DNA from: Desulfosporosinus sp.
GTDB lineage: Bacteria > Bacillota > Desulfitobacteriia > Desulfitobacteriales > Desulfitobacteriaceae
DNA: 5,215 nt
Assembly: GCA_016278585.1 (NCBI GenBank)
Contig: JADQBO010000197.1
Span: forward strand, 1 to 5,215
Reading direction: 5' to 3'
Positions 1 through 5,215 of the stretch are shown piece by piece (the stretch's first letter is position 1; each line of letters begins with the position of its first letter). The notes under the pieces are model-generated. The model searched no databases. It was not told where the DNA came from and was given only the letters and a program-made list of their open reading frames with translations. The translations under genes and the position numbers were made by a program.

Positions 1-347
1 TTGAGATTAGTTGCCATAACTGCATCCCAATCCGCCTCCTTCATTCGGAGTAGTAGAGTATCTCGAGTAATCCCAGCATTGTTGACAAGAATGTCAATTT
101 TTCCGAAATGATCCAGTGTTGTTCGCATTAAGCGATCAACCTCATCCTGTTGGCTCACATCAGCCTGTACAGCCAAGGCTTCCCCTCCAGCTGAACGGAT
201 CAATTCCACAGTTTCCTCGGCTTTATCAGCACGGCCCGCATAATTAACAACCACTTTCGCACCTGCAGCTGACAATTCCAAGGCTATCGCCCGACCAATT
301 CCTCGCCCACTCCCAGTGACAACGGCCACGCTATCTTTCAGCATCAT
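1..347 (-). CDS. fabG: 3-oxoacyl-ACP reductase FabG (partial, C-terminal half beyond left edge)
   Basis: NADPH-dependent beta-ketoacyl-ACP reductase, a cytoplasmic short-chain dehydrogenase that performs the first reduction of each elongation cycle. The 115 visible codons cover the Rossmann half. The cofactor glycine motif TGSGRGIG is at residues 11-18, an acidic DV pair is at 63-64, and LVNNAGITRDTLL starts at residue 87. The structural/catalytic Asn in MATNL is at 114. The Ser-Tyr-Lys catalytic residues lie beyond the edge, so the activity is inferred from the N-terminal half and the operon. The family is usually about 245-250 residues, so roughly half is present. Two adjacent ATG codons (345-347 and 342-344) could start it; the first lies 10 nt from AAGGAG and is preferred. 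One base separates it from the fabD stop codon. Other short-chain dehydrogenases share this fold, but the NNAGITRD signature and the fab neighbours make FabG by far the best reading. Confidence 0.95.
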   Translation of the reverse strand, partial: MMLKDSVAVVTGSGRGIGRAIALELSAAGAKVVVNYAGRADKAEETVELIRSAGGEALAVQADVSQQDEVDRLMRTTLDHFGKIDILVNNAGITRDTLLLRMKEADWDAVMATNL

Positions 348-348
348 T

Positions 349-1287
349 TTAACGACTCTCCTTCAAATATGCAAGTGACTTTTCCAAGGACACCTTATCT
401 TCTACGCGGAGGAGATGTGTATCGGGAGCGATTTTCTTAACCAAACCCGTTAAGACTTTCCCTGGCCCGCACTCTATAAAGGTATCAACACCCAGCTCCA
501 GAAGATGACGGACGGATTGTTCCCATAAAACAGCACCACTAACCTGATCAACCAAGGCTTTGATTGTTCGTTCCGGGGAAATAACTTCTTTTCCATTAAC
601 GTTGGCAATAATTGGACAACGTGGAACTTGCCAAAGGACTTTCTCTAGTACCAGGCGAAGTTCTTCTCCCATTTTTTCCATCAAGGGGGAGTGAAACGGC
701 CCGCTCACGTTGAGAGGTATAGCACGTTTAGCCCCTAATTCTTTAGCCACCTCTACAGCATACGCTACGGCACGTTTCTCTCCAGAAATCACCACTTGTC
801 CTGGACAATTATAATTTGCGGGAGCTACTACCCCCTGCTCTGATGCCTTTAGACAGGCTTCCTCCACTTTATCCGATGAAAGGCCCAGAATCGCAGCCAT
901 CCCCCCCTCACCCTTTGGAACAGCTCCCTGCATAAGCTCTCCCCGGGATCTCACTACGCGCAGTGCTTCAGGAAACTCCAAACTACCTGCTGCAACATGG
1001 GCGGAATACTCACCTAGGCTATGCCCGGCAACATAATCCGCTTCAATTCCCGCATCCCGAAGTTGCTGCCAGGCTACTACACTTACGAGCAAGATCGCCG
1101 GTTGGGTATTCATCGTTTTTTGTAACTCTTCTTCCGGACCCGCTTCTATCAATGAGATAAATTCATTGCCTAGAATCTCACGTGCCAGCTCCCGAGCTCT
1201 TTCACCACTCGGCATCTGAAAGAGCTCATGTCCCATTCCGACATATTGAGATCCCTGCCCTGGAAAAATAAAGGCAAGTTTACCCAA
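349..1287 (-). CDS. fabD: Malonyl-CoA:ACP transacylase FabD, TTG start
   Basis: Transfers malonate from CoA to the phosphopantetheine arm of acyl carrier protein, making the extender for fatty-acid synthesis in the cytoplasm. The 312-residue product has normal family length. It shows the N-terminal FPGQGSQ motif (residues 8-14), the nucleophile elbow GHSLGE with Ser90, Arg115 in RSRGELMQ (the residue that binds the malonyl carboxylate in this family), GQVVISG from 163, the partner His199 in GPFHSPLM, and the C-terminal IECGPGKVLTGLVKK. All catalytic residues are present. The first codon is TTG, not ATG. It is chosen because a full AGGAGG site lies 8 nt upstream, the protein then begins at the usual point before FIFPGQGSQ, and the next in-frame ATG (residue 18) falls beyond that essential motif. 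It follows fabK with a two-base gap. A G7 run on the coding strand lies at GEGGM (residues 126-130). Confidence 0.97.
   Translation of the reverse strand: MGKLAFIFPGQGSQYVGMGHELFQMPSGERARELAREILGNEFISLIEAGPEEELQKTMNTQPAILLVSVVAWQQLRDAGIEADYVAGHSLGEYSAHVAAGSLEFPEALRVVRSRGELMQGAVPKGEGGMAAILGLSSDKVEEACLKASEQGVVAPANYNCPGQVVISGEKRAVAYAVEVAKELGAKRAIPLNVSGPFHSPLMEKMGEELRLVLEKVLWQVPRCPIIANVNGKEVISPERTIKALVDQVSGAVLWEQSVRHLLELGVDTFIECGPGKVLTGLVKKIAPDTHLLRVEDKVSLEKSLAYLKESR
358..363 (-). promoter_or_regulatory. Shine-Dalgarno site of fabG
   Basis: AAGGAG on the minus strand lies inside the last codons of fabD, 10 nt before the first ATG of fabG and 13 nt before the second. The spacing favours the first of the tandem ATGs. 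Because the site is within fabD and the stop-to-start gap is one base, fabG translation is probably coupled to fabD. Confidence 0.75.
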
Positions 1288-1289
1288 GT

Positions 1290-2246
1290 TTAGGCCCTCC
1301 TATCCCCGAACCGAGCAGAGAGACGCTCATATTCTTGTTCTGCGGATTGCATAATGTCCTGAATAATCTGGGCAGCAGGTTCAATACAGCTAACCGCTCC
1401 CGCGACTTGACCTGCCATGATTGAACCATTTTCAATATCTCCATCCACCATAGCTAAGCGTAATTTTCCAACCCCAAGTTTCTCCAGCTCCGCCCCCAAC
1501 ATTCCTTCCCGTTCATGTTGATCTATTTCACGGGTAAAGCGGTTATCTAGACAACGGACAGGATGACCTGTTGAACGCCCTGTGATGACTGTAGAACGAT
1601 CCTTAGCTTTAATGATTTTATCTTTGATAAGCTGAGAAATCGTACATTCTTCCGCACACATAAAGCGTGTTCCCATTTGTACCCCTTCAGCCCCGAGGGC
1701 TAATGCCGCCACCAAGCCTCGCCCATCCACGATCCCTCCGGCTGCAATAACTGGAATCTTCACCGCATCAACCACTTGAGGAACAAGTGGCAGAGTACCT
1801 ATCTCTCCAATATGCCCGCCGGACTCCATTCCTTCTGCGATAAGCGCATCTACCCCAGCCTTTTCCAGTCGTCGTGCTAAGGCAACAGAGGCCACCACTG
1901 GAATCACCTTCGTCCCAACCTCTTTAAGCATAGGTACGTATTTCCCGGGATTTCCAGCCCCCGTGGTGATCACAGGTACTCGTTCCTCGAGAATAACCTG
2001 CATGACTTCATCCACAAAGGGGGACATGAGCATGACGTTAACTCCATAGGGCTTTTTGGTAATCGCTTTCACTTTGTGGATTTCTTGACGTAACCAGTCT
2101 GCAGGAGCTTGTCCTGAACCAATAATGCCCAGCCCTCCACTTTCCGAGACCGCCGCCACCAGTTCTCCCGTCGAAACCCAAGCCATTCCACCTTGAAAAA
2201 TCGGGTATTCAATTCCGATTAGCTCACATATTCTCGTTTTAATCAT
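1290..2246 (-). CDS. fabK: Enoyl-ACP reductase II FabK (FMN-dependent)
   Basis: Reduces trans-2-enoyl-ACP to acyl-ACP, the last step of each elongation cycle, using FMN and NAD(P)H. It is the TIM-barrel alternative to FabI and, from family knowledge, insensitive to triclosan. The product is 318 residues, close to the usual 310-325. Visible motifs are the N-terminal IEYPIFQGGMAWVS (12-25), GGLGIIGSG (37-45), AEGMESGGHIGE (137-148) with the conserved His145, the FMN-phosphate loop IAAGGIVDGRG (167-177) and QMGTRF (190-195). GDIENGSIMAGQVAG follows near the C terminus and is typical of FabK. The broader family includes nitronate monooxygenases (2-nitropropane dioxygenases), a frequent mis-annotation; the ESGGHIG and GSIMAGQ segments plus the position between fabH and fabD favour FabK. 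The ATG overlaps the end of fabH by 8 bases. AGTAGG, one mismatch from consensus, lies 8 nt upstream at 2255-2260 inside fabH. Confidence 0.95.
   Translation of the reverse strand: MIKTRICELIGIEYPIFQGGMAWVSTGELVAAVSESGGLGIIGSGQAPADWLRQEIHKVKAITKKPYGVNVMLMSPFVDEVMQVILEERVPVITTGAGNPGKYVPMLKEVGTKVIPVVASVALARRLEKAGVDALIAEGMESGGHIGEIGTLPLVPQVVDAVKIPVIAAGGIVDGRGLVAALALGAEGVQMGTRFMCAEECTISQLIKDKIIKAKDRSTVITGRSTGHPVRCLDNRFTREIDQHEREGMLGAELEKLGVGKLRLAMVDGDIENGSIMAGQVAGAVSCIEPAAQIIQDIMQSAEQEYERLSARFGDRRA
1296..1301 (-). promoter_or_regulatory. Shine-Dalgarno site deciding the TTG start of fabD
   Basis: Minus-strand AGGAGG lies within the final Asp-Arg-Arg-Ala codons of fabK, with 8 nt between it and the TTG at 1285-1287. 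This consensus site is the main evidence that fabD begins at TTG. Its position inside fabK suggests translational coupling. Confidence 0.85.
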
Positions 2247-3243
2247 CCATTTTGCCTACTTTCGTCCATTTCAGAACACAAGCTCCCCAAGTAAGTCCCG
2301 TGCCAAATCCAACCATTACTATAATATCCCCCTCTGTAATACGCCCTGCTTTGAACGTCTCATCCAAAGCCACCGGAATAGACGCGGCTGACATATTACC
2401 ATACTTATCTAAATTTACGACTACTTTATCCGGAGAAATTCCTAGTCGCTTAACGGCAGCATCGACAATACGAATATTAGCCTGGTGTGGAATCAGAAGG
2501 TCTATATCCCCTTTGGTTAAACCAGCATTCTCCAGAACCTTGACCGAAACATCCCCCATAACTCGGACGGCAAATTTATAGACTTCCTTACCTTCCATCT
2601 GAAGAGTGTGTAGGTTTTTCTCAATGGTTTCTAAACTGGCCGGATATTTTGACCCCCCCGCCGGTTGGCTGAGTAATGGTCCACCAGAACCATCTGAGCC
2701 TAATTCGAAGCTCAAAAAACCAAAACCTTCTTTTACTGGCTGTAAAACTGCTGCTCCAGCGCCATCCCCGAAAAGAATACATGTCGAACGATCTTTCCAA
2801 TTGAGTACCTTGCTTAACGTTTCTCCGCCAATCACCAGCACTGTTTTATACATACCTGTAGCTACAAACTGACTGCCGGTCACCACCCCATAGATAAACC
2901 CGGTGCATCCCGCTTCCAGATCAAAGGCTGCTGCATTTCTAGCTCCTAAACGATCTGCCACGAGACAAGCAGTGGCTGGAAATGCATAATCTGGGGTTAA
3001 CGTCGCTACAATAATCAAGTCGACCTCTTCAGGGGCTATTTGGGCATCTTCCAAGGCCTTCAACCCTGCTTGATAACATAATTCCGACACGGGCATGTCC
3101 TTCGGAGCAATATGACGTTGTCTGATCCCGGTACGCGAAATAATCCATTCGTCATTGGTGTCCACGAATTGTTCTAAATCCTTATTAGTTACAATGTTAT
3201 CCGGAACATATGATCCTATCCCCACAATTCCAACACTACGCAT
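2239..3243 (-). CDS. fabH: 3-oxoacyl-ACP synthase III FabH (KAS III)
   Basis: Starts fatty-acid chains by condensing an acyl-CoA primer with malonyl-ACP; a cytoplasmic thiolase-fold enzyme. From the chosen ATG the product is 334 residues. It carries the catalytic triad: Cys113 in EAGCTGFIYG, His253 in IPHQANIRI and Asn283 in YGNMSAAS. It also has DEWIISRTGIRQR (31-43), FGDGAGAAVL (158-167) and the C-terminal GFGTGLTWGA (312-321). The reading frame can be extended ten codons upstream to a TTG at 3271-3273. I prefer the ATG because AGAGGA lies 9 nt before it and the family normally begins just before VGIVGIGSYVP. The last residues, including KVGKMDD, run past the usual KW end and encode the fabK ribosome site. 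Primer preference (straight or branched) cannot be told from sequence alone. A G7 run on the coding strand falls at the PAGGS loop (194-198). Confidence 0.96.
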   Translation of the reverse strand: MRSVGIVGIGSYVPDNIVTNKDLEQFVDTNDEWIISRTGIRQRHIAPKDMPVSELCYQAGLKALEDAQIAPEEVDLIIVATLTPDYAFPATACLVADRLGARNAAAFDLEAGCTGFIYGVVTGSQFVATGMYKTVLVIGGETLSKVLNWKDRSTCILFGDGAGAAVLQPVKEGFGFLSFELGSDGSGGPLLSQPAGGSKYPASLETIEKNLHTLQMEGKEVYKFAVRVMGDVSVKVLENAGLTKGDIDLLIPHQANIRIVDAAVKRLGISPDKVVVNLDKYGNMSAASIPVALDETFKAGRITEGDIIVMVGFGTGLTWGACVLKWTKVGKMDD

Positions 3244-3252
3244 CAGTCGCAG

Positions 3253-3258
3253 TCCTCT
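3253..3258 (-). promoter_or_regulatory. Shine-Dalgarno site of fabH
   Basis: Minus-strand AGAGGA sits 9 nt before the ATG at 3241-3243. The alternative upstream TTG at 3271-3273 has only a weak AAGG four bases away. This comparison is the reason for choosing the shorter 334-residue FabH. Confidence 0.65.
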
Positions 3259-3279
3259 TTTCTCATTAGTCAACCAACC

Positions 3280-4263
3280 TTACTTAGGAAGATCTTCTCG
3301 AATCTGTTCAATTAAACGCGCTTGCACACATTCTCTAGCTACCCGGATCGCATTTAAGATCGCCTTGGCCTTTGAACTACCGTGACAAATAATGCTAATT
3401 CCATTAACTCCAAGCAATGGTGCTCCACCATACTCCGCATAGTCCATCATCTGGGCGATCTCTTTTAAACCCGGTTTGATAGCTAGTGCACCTAGTTTAC
3501 GTACCATGTTTGAAGTAATCTTCTCCTTAATCTGTTCAAACAATACCCCAGCGAGCCCTTCTGCCGTTTTTAACAAGATATTCCCTGCAAACCCTTCGCA
3601 AACCACCACATCAGCTCGTCCATAGGGAACATCCCGTCCCTCTACGTTACCTATAAAATTAACCGGGCTTGCTTTTAACAATGGATACGCCTTTTGGGTA
3701 AGCTCGTTTCCTTTTCCTTCTTCGCTCCCGACATTGAGTAGGCCCACCCGTGGATTGGATATCCCTAAGATTTTTGTTGCATAGATACTGCCCATTAGAG
3801 CATATTGACAAAGTTGCTCAGGCGAAGCATCCATGTTTGCCCCGACATCAAGCAGAAGTTTCCCACCTTCCGGAGTCGGCAGAATCGTAGCAATAGCCGG
3901 GCGTTCGATGCCTTTGATACGCCCTAAGCCTAAAAGTCCAGCAGCCATTTGAGCTCCGGTGCTTCCAGCACTCACGACAGCATCCGCTTCAGCTTGCTTA
4001 ACCAAACGAGTTGCGACAACTATGGAGGAATCTTTCTTCTTCCGAACCGCATTAGCCGGATGTTCGTCCATCTCTATAACCTCAGATGCTTCATAGAGGG
4101 ATACATTTTTAGGCAGCGTGTCTGTGAGGGAGGTTTGAATTCGCTCTTTTTGCCCCACTAATATAAGTTGAACATCAGGACTCACTGTGGCTGCCATTAT
4201 CGTCCCCTTAATGATCTCCTCTGGAGCATAATCCCCACCCATTGCATCTACGGCAATCCGCAT
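3280..4263 (-). CDS. plsX: Phosphate acyltransferase PlsX (acyl-ACP:phosphate)
   Basis: Makes acyl-phosphate from long-chain acyl-ACP and inorganic phosphate. In this pathway PlsY then transfers the acyl group to glycerol-3-phosphate, so PlsX links the fatty-acid cycle to phospholipid synthesis, acting as a peripheral protein at the membrane. The 327-residue product has the normal length. Family signatures run in order: AVDAMGGDYAP (4-13), VSAGSTGA (97-104), RPAIATILPT (121-130), LLDVGANMD (127-135 region), GLLNVGSEEGKGNE (174-187), GNVEGRD (205-211), CEGFAGNILLKTAEG (222-236) and YGGAPLLGVNG (268-278). The ATG follows the fapR stop codon with no base between, and a near-perfect ribosome site lies at the end of fapR. 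In relatives the plsX gene is co-transcribed with fapR, as the layout implies here. Nothing in the protein looks broken or unusual. Confidence 0.97.
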   Translation of the reverse strand: MRIAVDAMGGDYAPEEIIKGTIMAATVSPDVQLILVGQKERIQTSLTDTLPKNVSLYEASEVIEMDEHPANAVRKKKDSSIVVATRLVKQAEADAVVSAGSTGAQMAAGLLGLGRIKGIERPAIATILPTPEGGKLLLDVGANMDASPEQLCQYALMGSIYATKILGISNPRVGLLNVGSEEGKGNELTQKAYPLLKASPVNFIGNVEGRDVPYGRADVVVCEGFAGNILLKTAEGLAGVLFEQIKEKITSNMVRKLGALAIKPGLKEIAQMMDYAEYGGAPLLGVNGISIICHGSSKAKAILNAIRVARECVQARLIEQIREDLPK

Positions 4264-4851
4264 CTACTCCACCTCCTTTTCTCGTTCATCCTGTAAATTC
4301 TCAATCGCAAAAAGAATCCAATTCCCTTGGAGCACTTCCTCTGAACCCACACTTAGGGATATATGAACCCAGTATTTATTCTGTTTTCGATGTTGAACGG
4401 TTCCTTTTGCCACAACAACCTCACCCAACTGAACTGGCCTTATGAACTTTAACTGGACACTTCCCGTCAAGGCCATTGGAGCATCCACCAAAGCAATGGC
4501 CAGCGAATTTGCTTGAGCAAATAAATAATGGCCACGAGCTACTCTTGCCTTGGTCAAAACCATACTCTCATCAATCATTAGTTTAGAACAGGCTCTCTCT
4601 CCAATCACAAGTTCGAGCAATTCTCCAATGAGTTCCTGATCATCTAAAGACTTTAATGTCGAATACGCTTCTTGGGCTACCGCGCGAGTTCGTTCTCGGA
4701 GTTCAGGAATTCCTAACTCTCCACGATCTAAACGAATCGTTGAGACACTGACTTTAAACTGCTCAGAAAGCTCCTCATCCGTGAAAAACGGATTCATCGA
4801 GAGTGCTTCCTCTAATTGTTTGCGGCGTTCTTCTTTACTATATCGAGCCAT
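4264..4851 (-). CDS. fapR: Transcriptional repressor of lipid synthesis FapR
   Basis: Global repressor of fatty-acid and phospholipid genes in Firmicutes; malonyl-CoA binding releases it from DNA. The 195-residue product is slightly longer than the 188 residues of the Bacillus subtilis protein. The N-terminal DeoR-like helix-turn-helix is at about 6-45, with FFTDEELSEQFKVSVSTIR (22-40) containing the recognition helix. A linker with IPELRERTRAVA (48-59) joins it to a hotdog-fold effector domain at about 70-190. The effector core ARGHYLFAQANSLAIALVD (105-123) keeps Arg106, which contacts the malonyl carboxylate in characterised FapR, plus Gly107 and Asn115. Malonyl-CoA sensing is therefore expected. 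The ATG has GGTGA five bases upstream, a moderate site; the other nearby ATG at 4861-4863 is closed by TAG after three codons. It is first in the operon, behind a promoter with a palindrome over its -10, so autorepression is likely. The helix-turn-helix rules out a plain hotdog thioesterase. Confidence 0.95.
   Translation of the reverse strand: MARYSKEERRKQLEEALSMNPFFTDEELSEQFKVSVSTIRLDRGELGIPELRERTRAVAQEAYSTLKSLDDQELIGELLELVIGERACSKLMIDESMVLTKARVARGHYLFAQANSLAIALVDAPMALTGSVQLKFIRPVQLGEVVVAKGTVQHRKQNKYWVHISLSVGSEEVLQGNWILFAIENLQDEREKEVE
4270..4278 (-). promoter_or_regulatory. Shine-Dalgarno site of plsX
   Basis: Minus-strand AAGGAGGTG is a full-length match to the anti-Shine-Dalgarno sequence. 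It is encoded by the Lys-Glu-Val codons at the end of fapR, and its AGGAGG core lies 8 nt before the plsX ATG. It is the strongest ribosome site in the window and suggests that PlsX is made in excess of FapR. Confidence 0.85.
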
Positions 4852-4935
4852 CTATATCACCATTTCTAACCTTGCATTTTTAGTTAACGAACGATAGCCA
4901 TATCTTGAGTTGGTAATGCAAACCTTGAATATCTA

Positions 4936-4956
4936 AATTAAGACCTGGTCACAATT
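4936..4956 (-). promoter_or_regulatory. Probable FapR operator
   Basis: This is an imperfect 21-bp palindrome. On the minus strand, half-site AATTGTGACC and half-site GGTCTTAATT flank a single central A, and 8 of 10 positions are complementary. The TTAAGACC-like half resembles half of the known Bacillus FapR operator, whose pattern is roughly TTAGTACC followed by a TTAA-ending arm. It overlaps the -10 hexamer and the expected transcription start, the position where FapR represses in relatives. The symmetry and position are seen directly; assignment to FapR is inference from the adjacent gene. Confidence 0.75.
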
Positions 4957-4982
4957 ATAAACTATCTTATGGCGCTTATCAA
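4954..4982 (-). promoter_or_regulatory. Sigma-A type promoter of the fapR-plsX-fab operon
   Basis: On the minus strand TTGATA (4977-4982) and a consensus TATAAT (4954-4959) are separated by exactly 17 bp. Transcription should start near 4946-4949, giving an untranslated leader of about 95 nt before fapR. The DNA upstream (about 4983-5050) is AT-rich and could act as an UP element. No other promoter of similar quality was seen in front of the downstream genes, so this one probably drives the whole operon. Confidence 0.8.
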
Positions 4983-5123
4983 GAAATAACCCTGTCGAAT
5001 TAAAACTTAAACTTCCTCTTTAAAACTCCATAAAACATTTTCTCGAAAATTTATCCAATGGCTAATGGTATTTGACTGCTTTTTTATGCGGGGAAACAGC
5101 GGTATTAGACCTCTCGATAACAT

Positions 5124-5152
5124 CGTTGGTTTCATCCCCAACGTTTGTTTCT
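5124..5152 (+). terminator. Small terminator-like hairpin
   Basis: CGTTGG (5124-5129) and CCAACG (5138-5143) form a perfect 6-bp stem with an 8-nt loop, followed on the plus strand by TTTGTTTCT. The minus strand lacks a T-rich tail after it. No plus-strand gene precedes it, so if functional it would end antisense or divergent transcription. A chance hairpin is quite possible. Confidence 0.25.
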
Positions 5153-5167
5153 ACATCATCAAAACAC

Positions 5168-5210
5168 AAGTGTCCTCAATCCACTTTGATCGTGAAATGA
5201 GGACGCTTTT
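5168..5210. terminator. Possible bidirectional transcription terminator
   Basis: Arms AAGTGTCCTCA (5168-5178) and TGAGGACGCTT (5198-5208) pair over 11 positions around a 19-nt loop, within which CAC and GTG may pair further. Read on the plus strand, position 4 of the stem is a G-U wobble and the stem runs into TTTT then AAT. Read on the minus strand, that pair is a C-A mismatch and the tail is GTGTTTT. It could end a minus-strand gene lying beyond the right edge, or a plus-strand transcript. The T tracts are short, so terminator strength is uncertain. Confidence 0.5.
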
Positions 5211-5215
5211 AATCG

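Larger units (their letters stand above)
4852..5215. other. Intergenic region upstream of fapR
   Basis: No recognisable gene lies in these 364 bases. The part next to fapR is an untranslated leader of about 95 nt. It includes TTGCATT and AATGCAA arms (4915-4921 and 4872-4878) that could pair across a 36-nt loop, but this is weak. The promoter and operator follow at 4936-4982, then an AT-rich stretch, then two hairpins at 5124-5143 and 5168-5208. The longest open frame is a 42-codon minus-strand ORF (5007-5135) with no spaced ribosome site and no recognised similarity, so I do not call it a gene. Confidence 0.7.

Noticed and set aside
963..1160. Plus-strand open frames across fabD, fabH, plsX and fapR (for example 963-1160, 2252-2581, 2606-2872, 3949-4161)
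   Set aside because: Each lies wholly or mostly antisense to a well-supported conserved gene, and none resembles a known protein. They are frame shadows.
1290..2246. Nitronate monooxygenase (2-nitropropane dioxygenase) as the identity of this gene
   Set aside because: ESGGHIG, the GDxENGSIMAGQ segment and the fab operon context fit FabK better.
2239..3273. Longer 344-residue FabH starting at TTG 3271-3273
   Set aside because: It has only a weak AAGG close to the start, whereas the internal ATG has AGAGGA at 9 nt and matches the usual FabH N terminus.
5030..5058. Second promoter on the minus strand (TTGGAT, 17 bp, TTTTAT)
   Set aside because: Both hexamers match poorly (-10 only 4 of 6) and a consensus promoter with an operator lies closer to fapR.
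5007..5135. 42-codon minus-strand ORF upstream of fapR (two Trp, ends in KEEV)
   Set aside because: The ATG has GGGG immediately against it with no spacer, no domain is recognisable, and it overlaps a hairpin and an AT-rich promoter-proximal stretch. Chance is more likely.
1..5215. Mobile elements, CRISPR arrays, tRNA or rRNA genes
   Set aside because: No transposase-like coding, no regularly spaced repeats and no RNA gene signature were seen. The window is a contiguous biosynthetic operon.

Overview
This window is a housekeeping type II fatty-acid and phospholipid synthesis operon. All of its genes lie on the minus strand, so transcription runs from right to left. In order of transcription they are fapR (repressor), plsX (acyl-ACP:phosphate acyltransferase), fabH (KAS III), fabK (FMN enoyl-ACP reductase), fabD (malonyl-CoA:ACP transacylase) and the first 115 codons of fabG (3-oxoacyl-ACP reductase), which is cut by the left edge. 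No RNA gene, mobile element or CRISPR array is visible.

The gene set suggests a low- to mid-GC Firmicute. FapR is a Firmicutes regulator, FabK replaces FabI in many clostridia and streptococci, Shine-Dalgarno sites are strong, and a TTG start is used. The fapR-plsX-fabH-fabK-fabD-fabG order with FapR present suggests a clostridial relative of the Desulfitobacterium/Desulfosporosinus type. That placement is inference from gene content, not from a database comparison.

Layout: positions 1-4851 are almost solid coding sequence. Adjacent genes are separated by 0-2 bases or overlap by 8 bases, except for a 36-base gap between plsX and fabH. The Shine-Dalgarno sequences of plsX, fabK, fabD and fabG sit inside the last codons of the preceding gene, so translation is probably coupled. 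Positions 4852-5215 are non-coding as far as I can tell. They hold a strong sigma-A type promoter (TTGATA, 17-base spacer, TATAAT), an imperfect palindrome over its -10 and start-site region that is the likely FapR operator, a leader of about 95 nt, and two hairpins further upstream. The outer hairpin may terminate a gene beyond the right edge.

How it works together: FapR is a malonyl-CoA-responsive repressor in its known relatives, and here it heads the operon it probably controls. When malonyl-CoA accumulates, FapR should release the operator. FabD then loads malonate onto ACP, FabH starts chains from acyl-CoA plus malonyl-ACP, FabG and FabK carry out the two reductions of each cycle, and PlsX passes finished acyl chains towards phosphatidic acid. 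The dehydratase, ACP and elongating synthase genes are not in the window. I found no evidence of an undescribed system. The points most worth a second look are the promoter/operator architecture, the non-ATG start of fabD, the fabH start choice and the upstream hairpins.
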